Positions 1 to 10,437 of a DNA stretch of 64,000 nt are shown here, in pieces. Source of the DNA: Allantophomopsis cytisporea. Lineage: Eukaryota; Ascomycota; Leotiomycetes; Phacidiales; Phacidiaceae. The notes beneath the pieces were generated by a model that saw only the letters and a program-made list of their open reading frames with translations, did not search any database and had not been told where the DNA came from. Location: NCBI GenBank assembly GCA_024752435.1, contig CP103026.1, forward strand, positions 1,116,001 to 1,180,000. Direction: 5' to 3'. The stretch's first letter is position 1. Every line of letters starts with the position of its first letter. A program made the translations under genes and the position numbers.

Positions 1-397
1 CGTGACGGTGTATTCAATAGTTGTGGGCGAGGGTCGCCGGACCAGTAGATGTGGCGCCGTGGTCAGCATGATACCATCCTAGTTGTATTCATGTTTTGTA
101 ATATGTTATTGAAGAAAGTGCAAAAGGTGGCGAGGCCGAAGAACTGAAGCATTGGGCCCATGACAATGCCTTATCGATAAGAAGATTATATTCGAACTTT
201 CACTTGCTTTATGCTAGAGTCAAGCCTGTTGGATCATGAGCTTCAAGAAATTACCTAAACTATCTTATTTTTACTATTGGGTATCGTAGATGTGCTTATG
301 GTTTTTGATGCAGACCATTTTCTGTGCTTTCATCGACTGGCAGACTCCTCTCATTTCGTCTTTGTCCCAATTCCGATGTGTCTCCTTCACTGCTCCA
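1..397. other. Left-edge gene-free stretch
   Basis: No convincing coding region is visible. The right end is probably the 3' untranslated region of the neighbouring HUB1 gene, which is read leftward. Short open frames here overlap that gene and have no recognisable protein character. Confidence 0.5.
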
Positions 398-1045
398 CTA
401 ATCTCCAGTATCCACCTCCAGATCCAACTGTACGCCATTGCTCACTCCATAGTCCTCCAAAGTCAATTGGTCTTTAAAAGGTCTCTCGCCCTGCCTCTTT
501 AACAGAATTTCATGGGGCTCGCGACCGATTCTTGCAGCAACCTGAGCTTTGAATAATTTTATAGGATCCGATGCGAGACATGGGATCGCAGCCTTCGTAC
601 CAAGTCTATCATTGACATGCACGATAATCATAGGCTCGCCAGTAGCAGCCGGTGCCGAGGACTGTGCTGCTGGTCTCTCTGGTGGGTTGTCTGTACCGCC
701 CGATGTTTTCGAGGTTTTAGATGGGAACTTTGCGGATGATCCAAACTTGTCTGCAACTCCAAACTTATCCTCCACTTCCACTCCACTCCCAGATGCCTTC
801 TCTCGTCTTCGTGGTGATGGTGACCGTTTTCTGTAACCGCGCTCAAGCCTCTTCTCTCCACCATCGCGCTCATCTAGGTTTTCCCTGCGCTTCTCCTTCC
901 ACTTAAAGCCTCCATTGCCTCGGGGTCTGTCACGGTCGCGACGTGGTCGGTCACTTTCTTGTCTGCGGGGGGAACGGCTTCGATGACGAAATCTCTCGTC
1001 TCGCGAGGGTCGAGGTGAACGCGAGCGTGACCTTGAAAGCGGCAT
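398..1045 (-). CDS. HUB1: Ubiquitin-like modifier Hub1 with RS-rich N-terminal extension
   Basis: A single exon of 215 aa. Residues 139-215 form a Hub1/UBL5-type ubiquitin fold, recognised from the VNDRLG strand, the KDQLTLEDYGV segment and the hydrophobic spacing of UBL5. Hub1 binds spliceosomal proteins such as Snu66 non-covalently and tunes splice-site choice in the nucleus. The Asp used for HIND binding in yeast Hub1 appears kept, in LASD. The protein ends in VDTGD, not the usual double tyrosine. Residues 1-75 are rich in RS and RR dipeptides like an SR protein, and residues 88-110 hold DKFG-type repeats. I chose the ATG at 1045 because the RS tract begins there. An in-frame ATG at 1177 would add 44 residues. 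The UBL assignment is strong; the splicing role is from the family. Confidence 0.85.
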   Translation of the reverse strand: MPLSRSRSRSPRPSRDERFRHRSRSPRRQESDRPRRDRDRPRGNGGFKWKEKRRENLDERDGGEKRLERGYRKRSPSPRRREKASGSGVEVEDKFGVADKFGSSAKFPSKTSKTSGGTDNPPERPAAQSSAPAATGEPMIIVHVNDRLGTKAAIPCLASDPIKLFKAQVAARIGREPHEILLKRQGERPFKDQLTLEDYGVSNGVQLDLEVDTGD

Positions 1046-1943
1046 TTTGAAGGTGACGTTGAATTGTTCAGTCAAGTGTGGAGTAAGCTGTAAGGCTGCT
1101 GCAGATGGAGCGAGCCGAGCCTTCAAATTGATAGCTAAGGTCTTGTTTCGCCTATCAACGACACTAAAAATTGGCATTCTGACTAACTACGATATCTTTT
1201 TACCTTACCAAAATTACCTTAGCTACCTAAGGAGTCAAGGCCTGTTGGAAAGTCTATCAATCTTGCGGTATGATAGTGATAGCACATGGTGATGGTTAGA
1301 AGAGTTTTCGTACTTGTTGTGATGGAACAAGTGAGGTCAGGATCAGCAATACCCATAATGTACGTACATACACACAATATCATAATTTATACTTAATATG
1401 GTAGAAATAGGACGAAGGGGCCAAGAAACGAAAGACTCTCTCACCTTTGCATGTCTTGTAATAAAATCAAGGTGAAGAGTGCAAGATCCTTGAACGCATT
1501 ACAAAACGAGGTAGGTAATGTCTGAACCCATTTTTGCCCATTATGGAAAAAGTGCGAAGTATTTCTCATAATCCACAATTTATTAATCGTTAAAGTAATT
1601 ACATAGGTGAGAAGGTCGATGTTTCTTTCACAAAGTCCGAAACTGGGCAGTGCTATTCTAATTCTGTCTTAATACTACCCAAAGGACAGGATTATGAAGG
1701 CTGGTAAGTCATCTGGAGCCTAAGAAATCGAATCCTTATCCCACATGTTGATCAACCAAGCAATCAACCTTTCTACCCATACGCCGCATCGACAACATCA
1801 TACCTGCCTTCATCAACTCTCTACCCAAGGGGGAATATACAGACCCAGTGATAGTACCTGTATGTCTAGATCATTGCAAGCTATCTTTAAGATACTCACA
1901 TTTAATGCTTAAGAATTTGGTTGGCAAATCATCGTTTGATTTT
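1046..1943. other. Intergenic, HUB1 upstream / SPB4 3' side
   Basis: It contains the HUB1 promoter and leader and the downstream side of SPB4. Around 1196-1235 there are TACCTTACC and TACCTAAGG runs, part of a motif recurring in other gene-free stretches of the window. No gene is seen. Confidence 0.5.
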
Positions 1944-3859
1944 TCAGTCAAATCCCTCAAATTCTTCTTCATCCACGTTGAGCTTCCTTTTCTTGACTTC
2001 CTCAATCAGGCGTTGGACCTCCATCTCTTTTTCAAGCTCAGCAGGTGTTAATTTCTCTAACCTCTCGGCCTCTCTCTTACGCTTCTTCTTCTCTCTCCTC
2101 TCCTCTTTAACGTCATGCTTCTCCTGCTTGTGACTCCATGCTTCTCTCTCTTTCTTTTTGCGAAGCTGCTCTTCACTCGGTACATATGGTGCTGCATTCT
2201 TGGCTTCTTCTAAAGCCAAGAGTCTTGCCTTCTCTCTGACTTTGTCCTTGTATGCGTAGCTGGAAAGATTCAACTTGACACCTAATGTCTTATCACCGTC
2301 CCATTTCTTGAGTTCCGGCATTTTTGGCAGCCTGACCAGTCCCCATGCATTTCCCAGCTCAGTCCAGTCCAAATCTGTTACCCGAAATATGCTGCTAGCT
2401 TGGTGTTTAGAATAAGCCTTGACCCAGCTAACGAACGCTCGTTGGCCCTTGTCGTAAAGAGCACGATCTTGTAAGACTTCATTTCGCATCTTGTTGGTGA
2501 CTTCCTTGGCCTCTTCATCTGTGACATTAATTAGTGGTTTTTGTAGTGGTGCGATTGGTGTCTTCCGAACTTCCAAGAAAGGAATATAGTCCTCTTCACG
2601 CCCAGGCTGGAGGAATATGACGCTCAAGCCCTTTCGGCCAGCGCGGCCAGCGCGACCGCATCGATGGAGGAAAACCTTGGGATCAGATGGTGGATCGATT
2701 TGTACAACAAGATCAACTTGAGGAATATCGAGTCCACGTGCAGCTACATCGGTTGTGAGAAGAACCATAGGAGACACAGCAGCTATATACTTGGCGAAAT
2801 TTCTCTGGCGGACATTTGGTGGATGCTTCCCATGCAGAGGAACCAAAGAGAAGTTGCTTGGAAGAAGTACAGACAAGACATGCTGAAAATAGTCAACCGC
2901 AGCACATGTCGATAGATATATAATGGTCTTTTGCGGAGTAGGATCAAGCTGAGAGAGAAGGGAAAGCAAGGCTGGTAATTTGTGACTTGGTGGAGTCAAC
3001 ATATATGACATCTGTAAACTTGCAGGTGTGCGTTTATCGTCTCCGTTGGCACTCTTGACTTTGACAGCAATCTTGACAGGATTTCTTAATCCTACTCGAA
3101 CGATTTCTCCAACTGCCTCGCTCACACTGGCACTAAAAAGTCCGGTTCTTCTCTGCTTTGGTAGGCGGGCAAGAATTTTTTGTAGGTCATCCTTGAAACC
3201 CAGGTCGAGAAGTCTATCCGCCTCATCGAGCACAAGAACTTCGAAGGACGATTGTGGACAGTGTACGTGCGGAGAAGAAAGAAGCTCGAGCAACCTTCCA
3301 GGCGTTGATATCAAGAGATTCGGGCTGTTCTTCAAGAAGTTACTGAGATCTTGTGCTGGTGTTGTTGTTCCTCCCAGTAGTAATTGAGGGACCACTCGTT
3401 GCGTCGCAACAGTTGGTTTCTCTCCGTTCGCCAAAGATTTCAGTTCTGCTGCGGACGAGGTGTGGAATGCTAATAGCGACATGAGAACCGAATGTATTTG
3501 GGTTGCTAACTCTCGTGTGGGCGATACGATGATAGCACCAACATGATGCTTTTTCAAAGGCTCTTCTATGCGTAGAAGCTTTTCGACAACTGGGATGAGA
3601 AAAGACAATGTTTTACCACTGCCGGTCACTGCCTAGAGACATCATCAGATGAGTAAGAACACAGGTCGAAGAGCGCATTGATACTTACTTCCACAACCAC
3701 ATCTTTGTTCCCCAAGAAAAGTGGAATGGTTGAGGCCTGCACGGGAGTCATGCGCGCAAAACCCATGCTTGAGATCGCATCGAGAATCCATTCCGCAAGT
3801 GGTGGAGTGAGTGCGTCCCATGCTCTGGGATCCTTTAAAGGTGCTGCTTTTAGAGGCAT
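1944..3859 (-). CDS. SPB4: ATP-dependent rRNA helicase Spb4 (DEAD-box)
   Basis: Two exons, 3859..3689 and 3632..1944, separated by a 56-bp intron with a GTAAGT donor and TAG acceptor, give 619 aa. Motifs in order are the Q motif (MTPVQASTIP), motif I AVTGSGKT, TPTREL-type Ia (SPTRELATQ), motif II DEAD (VLDEADRLLD), motif III SAS instead of the common SAT, and motif VI HRCGRAGRAG. The C-terminus is a long Lys/Glu/Arg-rich coiled region, as expected for Spb4. Spb4 remodels 60S pre-ribosomes in the nucleolus. The intron lies immediately before the Walker A codons, so helicase function depends on its removal. Spb4 is preferred over other DEAD-box rRNA helicases because of the short N-terminus starting almost at the Q motif and the charged tail. 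The family is certain; the exact orthologue is very likely. Confidence 0.9.
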
Positions 3860-4006
3860 TCTATCGTGATGGTATGACTTCTTGAAGTGGAAAACGAAGG
3901 GGTCCTTCGCACAACAACAAGACTTTGGAAATAATAATTAAGAAATTCCAGACTAAGAACCGATAAGACCGTGTGTTATCACCACGTGACACTAAGGCGA
4001 GGTAAA

Positions 4007-4039
4007 GTACCTATGTAACCTGCCTAGGTTACATAGTAC
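4007..4039. repeat. Inverted repeat (14-bp stem) upstream of SPB4
   Basis: The left arm GTACCTATGTAACCT and right arm AGGTTACATAGTAC are reverse complements apart from one bulged C, with a 4-base spacer GCCT. It lies about 150 bp upstream of the SPB4 start codon. It could be a palindromic protein-binding site or a hairpin. Its core contains the CCTAGGT motif seen elsewhere in the window. Confidence 0.75.
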
Positions 4040-4285
4040 TTCGATTCCTTTACCTTACCTCATGATATAGCCCCTGCTGAAGGTCAGGCACTCGGGTCAG
4101 CCGGGCACCGAGGTACATGTACATACATATCTACATATACGAATATTCAAATTCGACAAAGTAAACAAATAGGCACATGATGAATTTTATTATCGCACAG
4201 TACAATTATATGAGGTATGGTAGATGTTCTGTTGCACATTTGTCCATCATTGAGAGGGTCCCAAGATAATGGCACTTTTATGTAT

Positions 4286-4310
4286 TATATATACATATAT
4301 ATATATATAT
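4286..4310. repeat. AT microsatellite
   Basis: An alternating AT/TA tract with one interruption (ATACATATATAT...) in gene-free DNA. Confidence 0.8.
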
Positions 4311-5300
4311 GACTTATGGTAACAATGTCACGGGGTGCAAGATGTTGGCAGATTTACAGAATTGAGATGTATTACCGATGGACTGGAGTTTTCTGGTCTG
4401 CTACCACCACACCCATTACGTACACTTGTATGATAGGGAGTGGCCCGAGGAAGACGTATCTGTCGTGCCTGTTCTACTGGATAATTAGACATTCACTTTG
4501 ATAATATGCAACATCATATTCACATGCTTCTATGGCGTTGCGTGTTTGTATCAATGTCGGTCATATGTCAAGATGCACAATCTTAAAAAGATAAGGATAC
4601 CTACACAGTACTTACATACCTAGATACCTGTGTATGTATATACATTTCAGCAGCCTGGATCATGAATCAACATTAAAGCATTATTGAACTCAACTGACCG
4701 GTTTCCAAAACAATTTGGGTTGAATTATTGGTATGCAACGGAGGTTATGCCTGTCGCGTGATGAGCGGGTGTGATGGTGTAGGATAATGTTCGGACTGCT
4801 CCAGCTCTTCTTTGGAAAAGATGGTACAAAAATTCAATATTAAAAATATATAGAAAACGGAAATAAATGAGGAGAATATTATAAGGAGAGGAACAAAAAG
4901 AAATCAACCAAATCAGTAGTATTATTATGCAATTTCCAAGCAAAAGCAAAGCTCAAGCGTGGATGAAATGTGGATGTCGAATAATTATGATTTCTGTGTA
5001 ATTCGCATGCCTTCTTTCATATCTTTATATCCAAGGGAAGAAGATCCCGGTCACTCGTAACCTGATCTCGTGGCACTGACCATTTCGCTCCCGGACAAAA
5101 AACATTAAACTTTGTAAATTCGGTCGAAAGTCACTCGTCACGTAGGAACCCCCAAATAATAATGCTCTTCGAAACACAACACTTGCCCCCACCCTCTCAA
5201 TCAACCCCAGCCACGTCAGACCTTACAAACACCAAGATCTAATATTGATCTCATTTATTTGAACGTCAACGTTCAGTTTCCCTCTCTTCTCCTAATTACT

Positions 5301-5348
5301 ATGCAGTGCAGTTCAGCGCTGCACAAGACGCTCCGCTGGAGCCTATAG
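5301..5348 (+). promoter_or_regulatory. Candidate upstream ORF in the DGK1 leader
   Basis: An ATG at 5301 opens a 15-codon frame ending at TAG 5346-5348, about 158 nt before the DGK1 start. If the transcript begins upstream of it, it could reduce DGK1 translation. The transcription start is unknown, so this is only a candidate. Confidence 0.35.
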
Positions 5349-5506
5349 TTATCACCAGGGCATTTCCCACGTCCGTCAACGCATCACGCGCTTCACGCAA
5401 AGATAACCACGTATATCTTTCCTGCCTTTTATTCCGTGCTACGAACCCTGAACGTCTCATTTCGGGTGTTATCCCCTCATATACTCTACCTCTGTTCACT
5501 GTCGCA

Positions 5507-6661
5507 ATGTCATCGTCTCAAACTGTTCCGGCGACTCCGCGAGTGATATCGCCGTCACCCACACCTTCTGATGGATTTGCGCGCGACGGTTATTTTGGAC
5601 CAACGACCAGATCGGCGGCTAAGAGACGAGTCGCATCGCCAGCACCTATAGGTGAAGCCGACGGAGGAGAAGATGTGGGAGAAGATGGTATCTGTGATGA
5701 GAACCCGGAGCTGAGCCGTGCAAGAGCCAAGAGTAGAAGTCCGATCAGGTCGCGGAAGACAAGAACTGTAGCGGCCAGACCGCCGCCGTTGACACCCGCA
5801 GCTAAACCGGCATCTAATGGACATTTGTCACCCTCAAGTGCGACGACTCCGGGTTGGAATTGGCGGGACTTCAGTCGTAGTCCAAGCCCGCTGGGTCTCA
5901 TCCCTATTCATCGACATTGGCGATCATTCGTGCATCGACACGAGGTCCCTCGGAAGGTCCTACATGTTTCAATTGGATTCTTTACCATATGGCTCTATGT
6001 CTCGGGCGTTCAGACAAGCGCCATCACCCCGTACCTAATGAGCGCCTTAATACCTATCGCGACACTCGATTATTTACGACATACATATCCAGCACTCAAT
6101 CGCTTATACGTTCGAGTAGTGGGCGCGCTCATGCGCGAAACAGAATACGAAGGATGGAATGGTGTAATCTGGTACCTTTTGGGTGCATGGATTGTGCTGG
6201 GCTTCTTTCCCAAGGACGTAGGCGTGATGGGCGTATTGCTCCTTAGTTGGTGCGATACAGCTGCTAGTACAGTAGGGAGAGCGTATGGACGATATACTCC
6301 ACGGATTCGACGTGGTAAATCTCTTGCAGGCTCCCTGGCCGCTTTCGCCATTGGAGTAGCTACCGCGGCTACGTTCTGGGGATGGTTGGCCCCAAGAACA
6401 GGGCCATTCGTTGATGATGGGGACTGGCCTTTCATGTTCCAGGGTACAATCGGCCTACCCCAGTACTTGAATAACATCCTTGGGTTCAGCAATGGTCAAG
6501 CAAGAATTGGAGGTCCAGTAGCTCTCGGAATAATGAGTCTCTGGACAGGCTTTGTGGCCTCCGCCAGTGAAGTGGTGGATCTTTTTGGTTGGGATGATAA
6601 CCTTACCATTCCTGTTTTGAGCGGGATTGGGATCTGGGGATTCCTCAAGGTCTTTGGATAG
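5507..6661 (+). CDS. DGK1: CTP-dependent diacylglycerol kinase (Dgk1-like)
   Basis: A single exon of 384 aa. Residues 1-130 are polar, Ser/Pro/Arg-rich and probably disordered. From about residue 140 the protein is a multi-pass membrane domain of the dolichol kinase / phosphatidate cytidylyltransferase superfamily. It begins with HEVPRKVLHVSIGF, includes LSWCDTAASTVGRAYGR, and is followed by GKSLAGSLAAF, the conserved nucleotide-handling segment. Dgk1 uses CTP to convert diacylglycerol to phosphatidate at the ER/nuclear membrane and opposes the lipin Pah1. The start at 5507 is the first in-frame ATG. Upstream of it the frame stays open but has only non-ATG codons. Dgk1 is preferred over dolichol kinase (Sec59) because of the length and the WxGVxWYLLG segment. 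The upstream leader holds a short ORF. Confidence 0.85.
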   Translation: MSSSQTVPATPRVISPSPTPSDGFARDGYFGPTTRSAAKRRVASPAPIGEADGGEDVGEDGICDENPELSRARAKSRSPIRSRKTRTVAARPPPLTPAAKPASNGHLSPSSATTPGWNWRDFSRSPSPLGLIPIHRHWRSFVHRHEVPRKVLHVSIGFFTIWLYVSGVQTSAITPYLMSALIPIATLDYLRHTYPALNRLYVRVVGALMRETEYEGWNGVIWYLLGAWIVLGFFPKDVGVMGVLLLSWCDTAASTVGRAYGRYTPRIRRGKSLAGSLAAFAIGVATAATFWGWLAPRTGPFVDDGDWPFMFQGTIGLPQYLNNILGFSNGQARIGGPVALGIMSLWTGFVASASEVVDLFGWDDNLTIPVLSGIGIWGFLKVFG

Positions 6662-8530
6662 ATGCAGTAATGTTATAGATGAGACATGGGCCTTACAGGA
6701 TGTGCACAGCTCGGAATAGAGGATACTGGAACATAATGACAGAGCATCTGCATTTGCATATGAAGTTTTTCTGTGCTCACTCACCCCATATATATATTGA
6801 TAATTATGAGGGTTTTCTGACACGTATGAGCAAGGTAGTTGACTGGATGTTAGAGGATTGGCAACGGTTGAACGAATTGGCTTTTTTTTGGAAAGTCGAT
6901 CTGCAAGGATTTCCCTCAACAGATCAACTGCAAATGTCATGCGTGCATGATTTTCTTTGCCTTGCATTGTCTTCCAGTCTCGATATTAGAGTATGTATGA
7001 TATGTGCAACGTACAACATATTCCGGATACTCGTAACCTTGTATTGGATTGAAATATGCCGTTGAGGCGTTTGCGTTTGCTTGCTTCATGCAGAGTGCCA
7101 CTTTTGCACTTCGAGCCGGTGAACCTTCTTTTCGTATTTTTTTTATTTATATATTCTCTCAAGACTTTCTTTGTTATCTCGATGTTTCTCCTGCAGCTTA
7201 TCGTAACGAATAACGATGTTCTTCTTCACCAACAATCTTTTGCCGCTCCTTGGTCACTCATTCAGCTCCCCAGCTGCTGATTTCGTCGTAACGTGACATG
7301 CCACCACACACAACGTACAACACACACCCACCCAAAATTCAGTCTCTCAATTGCTCATCTCATCTCACTTCACTTCACTACACCCACGTATCCAATCCAA
7401 TTATCTCCTAATGCTGCACTCTCGCCCCCTTCAAACGTTGTTGAGCTTCCACTTCAATTGAATTGAATTTTGCCGCACAAGCCATGCTCCCCCACAGAGG
7501 AAAGTCGTCTGGCCTTTGCGCTATTTGACCGGGATGACGATCTCCTTGAAAGGGCGAATTCGCGGAATTCAATCCATTCACCCATTGAATCATTGACAAC
7601 ACATAAAAAATCTGCCCGACCTGCAGCCCTGCCTGACCACCACAGCATCCATTGATCAGCCAGTTATCAAGCATCGGACCACTGGCATCACAAGAATACC
7701 GGACTTGATCGCTGCTTTTGACTCTTCACCCATTTTGCTCATAGCCATATCCTAGAGCACCCCATTCTTTAGCGTGCAGCGCGCTTGACATCGCCTCATC
7801 GACGTGGAACCCTCCACGTTTGTGCACAAAGTATACCACGCTATCATCACCAAACCTCTCCCCTCACTCTCCTAATATCCAATCCAAACTATCCAACTTT
7901 CTCGGCATATGCAGTCTGGTATGACTGTTGCCCTCTGAGCTCCAGAGCCTTTTTCATTGCCCAATCACAGGGGCATACCTCAACCGCAACACAGCTAGTA
8001 TATTCATCCTGCCACATACCTGCAGGCTGGGAGGTCCTGTATGATTTGTGAGAGGCAGACGGCCGGATTGGGGGAAACGCGGTTGAGGGTGGCTAGTAGG
8101 GGTAGGGGGAGGGCCTTTTTGCTCGAGGAGGGTAGTATTCGATTTTGCCTATCTTTCAACAGCTGAGCGGGGTCATACTCATCGAGGAGGACAAAAAGGG
8201 TCAGGGCCATACCCTCGAAGGTCGTGTCTGTCCCTCGTCTGGAACGGGTTGGACGTGTATAAAAGGGTGCTTCAGAACGCTTTCCTCAAGATTCCCTTCC
8301 TCTTTCTTAATTATCTGTTTGTCATTACCATACTACCTACCAGCACTCACACACAGCTTACTCTGCTCACCAAACTCTACCACACTGCCCTTTCACTCAA
8401 TCAGGGTCCAGCACTAATAGCCATAACCCATATACGTTTGTAACTGCACTTCTTCATTTCAAGGTGTACATATCTTATACTCTTCAATAACCTTCAACAC
8501 CGTTGAATCATACATCTACTATCCTACAAT
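6662..8530. other. Intergenic DGK1 / KXD1
   Basis: This 1.9-kb stretch holds the DGK1 3' side and the KXD1 promoter, with a TATA box at 8258 and a pyrimidine- and CA-rich leader at 8280-8530. A minus-strand frame at 8004-8210 ends at a consensus donor (CTGCAG|GTATGTG near 8020), but no partner exon was found. Otherwise I see nothing. Confidence 0.5.
8258..8265 (+). promoter_or_regulatory. TATA box upstream of KXD1
   Basis: TATAAAAG lies about 270 bp before the KXD1 start codon. It is followed by a pyrimidine-rich leader typical of fungal transcription starts. Confidence 0.55.
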
Positions 8531-9280
8531 ATGTCGAACTACGGAGCACCCACCTTCTCATATGCTAGTGTCCCCATCTCCTACAGCAAGCCTGCTGTCT
8601 TACCGGCAGGTTATTATACAGCCTCAAAAAACCTCTATGCATCTTCACCGCCAGAGGCAGCAGACAGCGTGACAACGGGCTCCGGCATGAACTCAGCATA
8701 TTCCGCTACTTCGAGCTCCTACGCAGGTTCAACATCTGGCGATTATGATTCCAGCTCATCTGGGGCCAATGGTGTTGATTTGCATGAGTATATGCAGGAT
8801 CGCTTCAGCAACACTTTTGATCCTCTGCCTCTTGATCGCAGCTTGGCAACACAGGCACAAACGTGAGTGGACACTTCAAAAAACACCACTTGTCACTTGA
8901 CATTTGGTCTACGGGAAGTTTGAGATGTTAACAGAATATGTAGTTCCGGCAAGCTCAACGCAAAGCATCGCGAGCTCTTGGAATTGCAGGCGAAAGCGCA
9001 AAGTCGCCTTGCGAAGACAAGAAGCCGATTTGCTGAGGGAATGCAAGACGCTAAGGATGTCAAGAGAGATCTCGAATGGACACAGAAGCGCGTTTCGTAA
9101 GTTTCCAAAACGTTCTTCTGCACTATGGCCGGCGATTGTTGATGATTCAAATTGCGACTTTGGAACCCCAGAATTCTGAGCGGTGGCTAATGACAGTGTA
9201 GAACACTCAAAACCAAAGCTTCTCGCAAGCACTCGAAGGAATACAGTATGGCACGTGAGCGTTATCCGTCTCCAGAGTAG
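8531..9280 (+). CDS. KXD1: KxDL-domain protein, BLOC-1-type complex subunit KXD1
   Basis: Three exons, 8531..8862, 8944..9096 and 9202..9280, give 187 aa. An alternative acceptor at 8934 would add three residues. Residues 1-110 are Ser/Tyr/Ala-rich and low complexity. Residues 112-187 form a helical KxDL domain, with a heptad-like LLELQAKAQSRLAKTR segment, then KRDLEWTQKRV and STLKTKASRKHSKEY. These match the KxDL family layout (K-x-DL, then LK-K and a basic tail). KxDL proteins belong to BLOC-1-like complexes acting on endosomes and lysosome or vacuole trafficking. Reading straight through a GTGAGC-like sequence at 9254 gives the stop at 9278-9280 and a family-like end (RYPSPE). Donors are GTGAGT and GTAAGT. 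The domain call rests on pattern recognition; the endosomal role is from the family. Confidence 0.75.
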
Positions 9281-10437
9281 TGGAATTTCGCAGCGACTTT
9301 GTTTTATTTATTTATTTAGGGCAATCGTGACGTTTGTTTTTCCTTCCATGCACGAACGGGTTGGCAACCATGCTCAGCCCTACAGCTCGGCAGCGGCGCT
9401 TGTTCTGCATAGCCGCTAGCTGTCGATCAGAATGCCCTTGTATTTTGTTGCTGCTTTATGCTCTCGTTAGTGCGGTTGCTTTGAGATGACCGCGGTTGTT
9501 ACGGCCGACGATTGGCGGACTATTTTGGGAACGAAGGCCCAAATGCAGGTACTGTCATGCGATACTGATCTCCGGCCTGGGGTGTTAAAGGTGTTGTCTT
9601 CCCTACGTTGTGGGCGGCTTAATCCAAGAAAAGGCGGGGTTTTACTGCTGTTTTTGGCAGTAATCGGAGAAAATGTGGCTTGATTGGGGGAAATGCTACT
9701 CGTTTGAGATGTCAATTGTGATTTAATGATATATAATGCTCTAGTTCTACTCCTGTGACACCAGAAATCCTTGATAATACTTTTGAATATGAGCGAAAAA
9801 GCTTGGATATCAACCAGATGGCTCATAGATGATTAACTGACTCTGAAGCTATGATTCGTTGTATGGTGGCTCCCACTGGTCAGAACGTCAGAATCTATTG
9901 GTGAATAATCATGATTGGGCCATGTGTATTCCCTTAAGTGTAGAGCTGGAATGTGATTGACAAGTGTCATTTTTGTGTATGGTTGGGTCTGAGTACTAAT
10001 AATGATAAGTAGGGTAGCACCGATGTTGACATCAGTAGTCCGAATTACCATTGAACGTCAAAGCTTCTCCTGACCCCGACCATTAATAATGCTTGTGTCT
10101 GGCGATCATTGAACTACATTTGACCTTCAACTCCTAGTAAGGATGCTTGACAATACTAGTCTGGTATAATCACATCACACATAATGCTTCTTCGCATGAA
10201 CACGGTAGTGGGCTCTGGGCTTTTGAATTTTTTTCTTATTCAGTATTGTCTACAAGAGTTGCTTTACCGCAAAGGTGGAGCAACGATCAAGTCCTCTCCG
10301 TTAACAGCACAGGGCTTTCCCTCGACCACTGTAGTGAGCGACCAGCAGTCTAGTATCTTTCCCTCATGAGCGCCATTAAAATATAACCCTCGTTTAAGCA
10401 AGCCAGATGCATTTTTCGCCCATCACACAAATAGTAT
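9281..10437. other. Convergent intergenic KXD1 / RPS0
   Basis: Both flanking genes point into this 1.2-kb stretch, so it should hold their 3' untranslated regions. There is a TTTATTTATTTATTTA tract near 9303. Open frames here are short and not protein-like. I see no other feature. Confidence 0.55.

Larger units (their letters stand above)
3860..5506. other. Divergent intergenic region SPB4 / DGK1
   Basis: This 1.6-kb region carries the promoters of SPB4 (leftward) and DGK1 (rightward). It contains an inverted repeat at 4007-4039, an AT microsatellite near 4286-4310, and a short upstream ORF at 5301-5348 before DGK1. Small open frames elsewhere have no protein-like character. Confidence 0.6.

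Noticed and set aside
7548..7563. Sixteen bases AAGGGCGAATTCGCGG resembling the flank of a common TA-cloning vector
   Set aside because: The match is short and the sequence on both sides does not continue as vector; EcoRI-type palindromes occur by chance. A read-level check would settle it.
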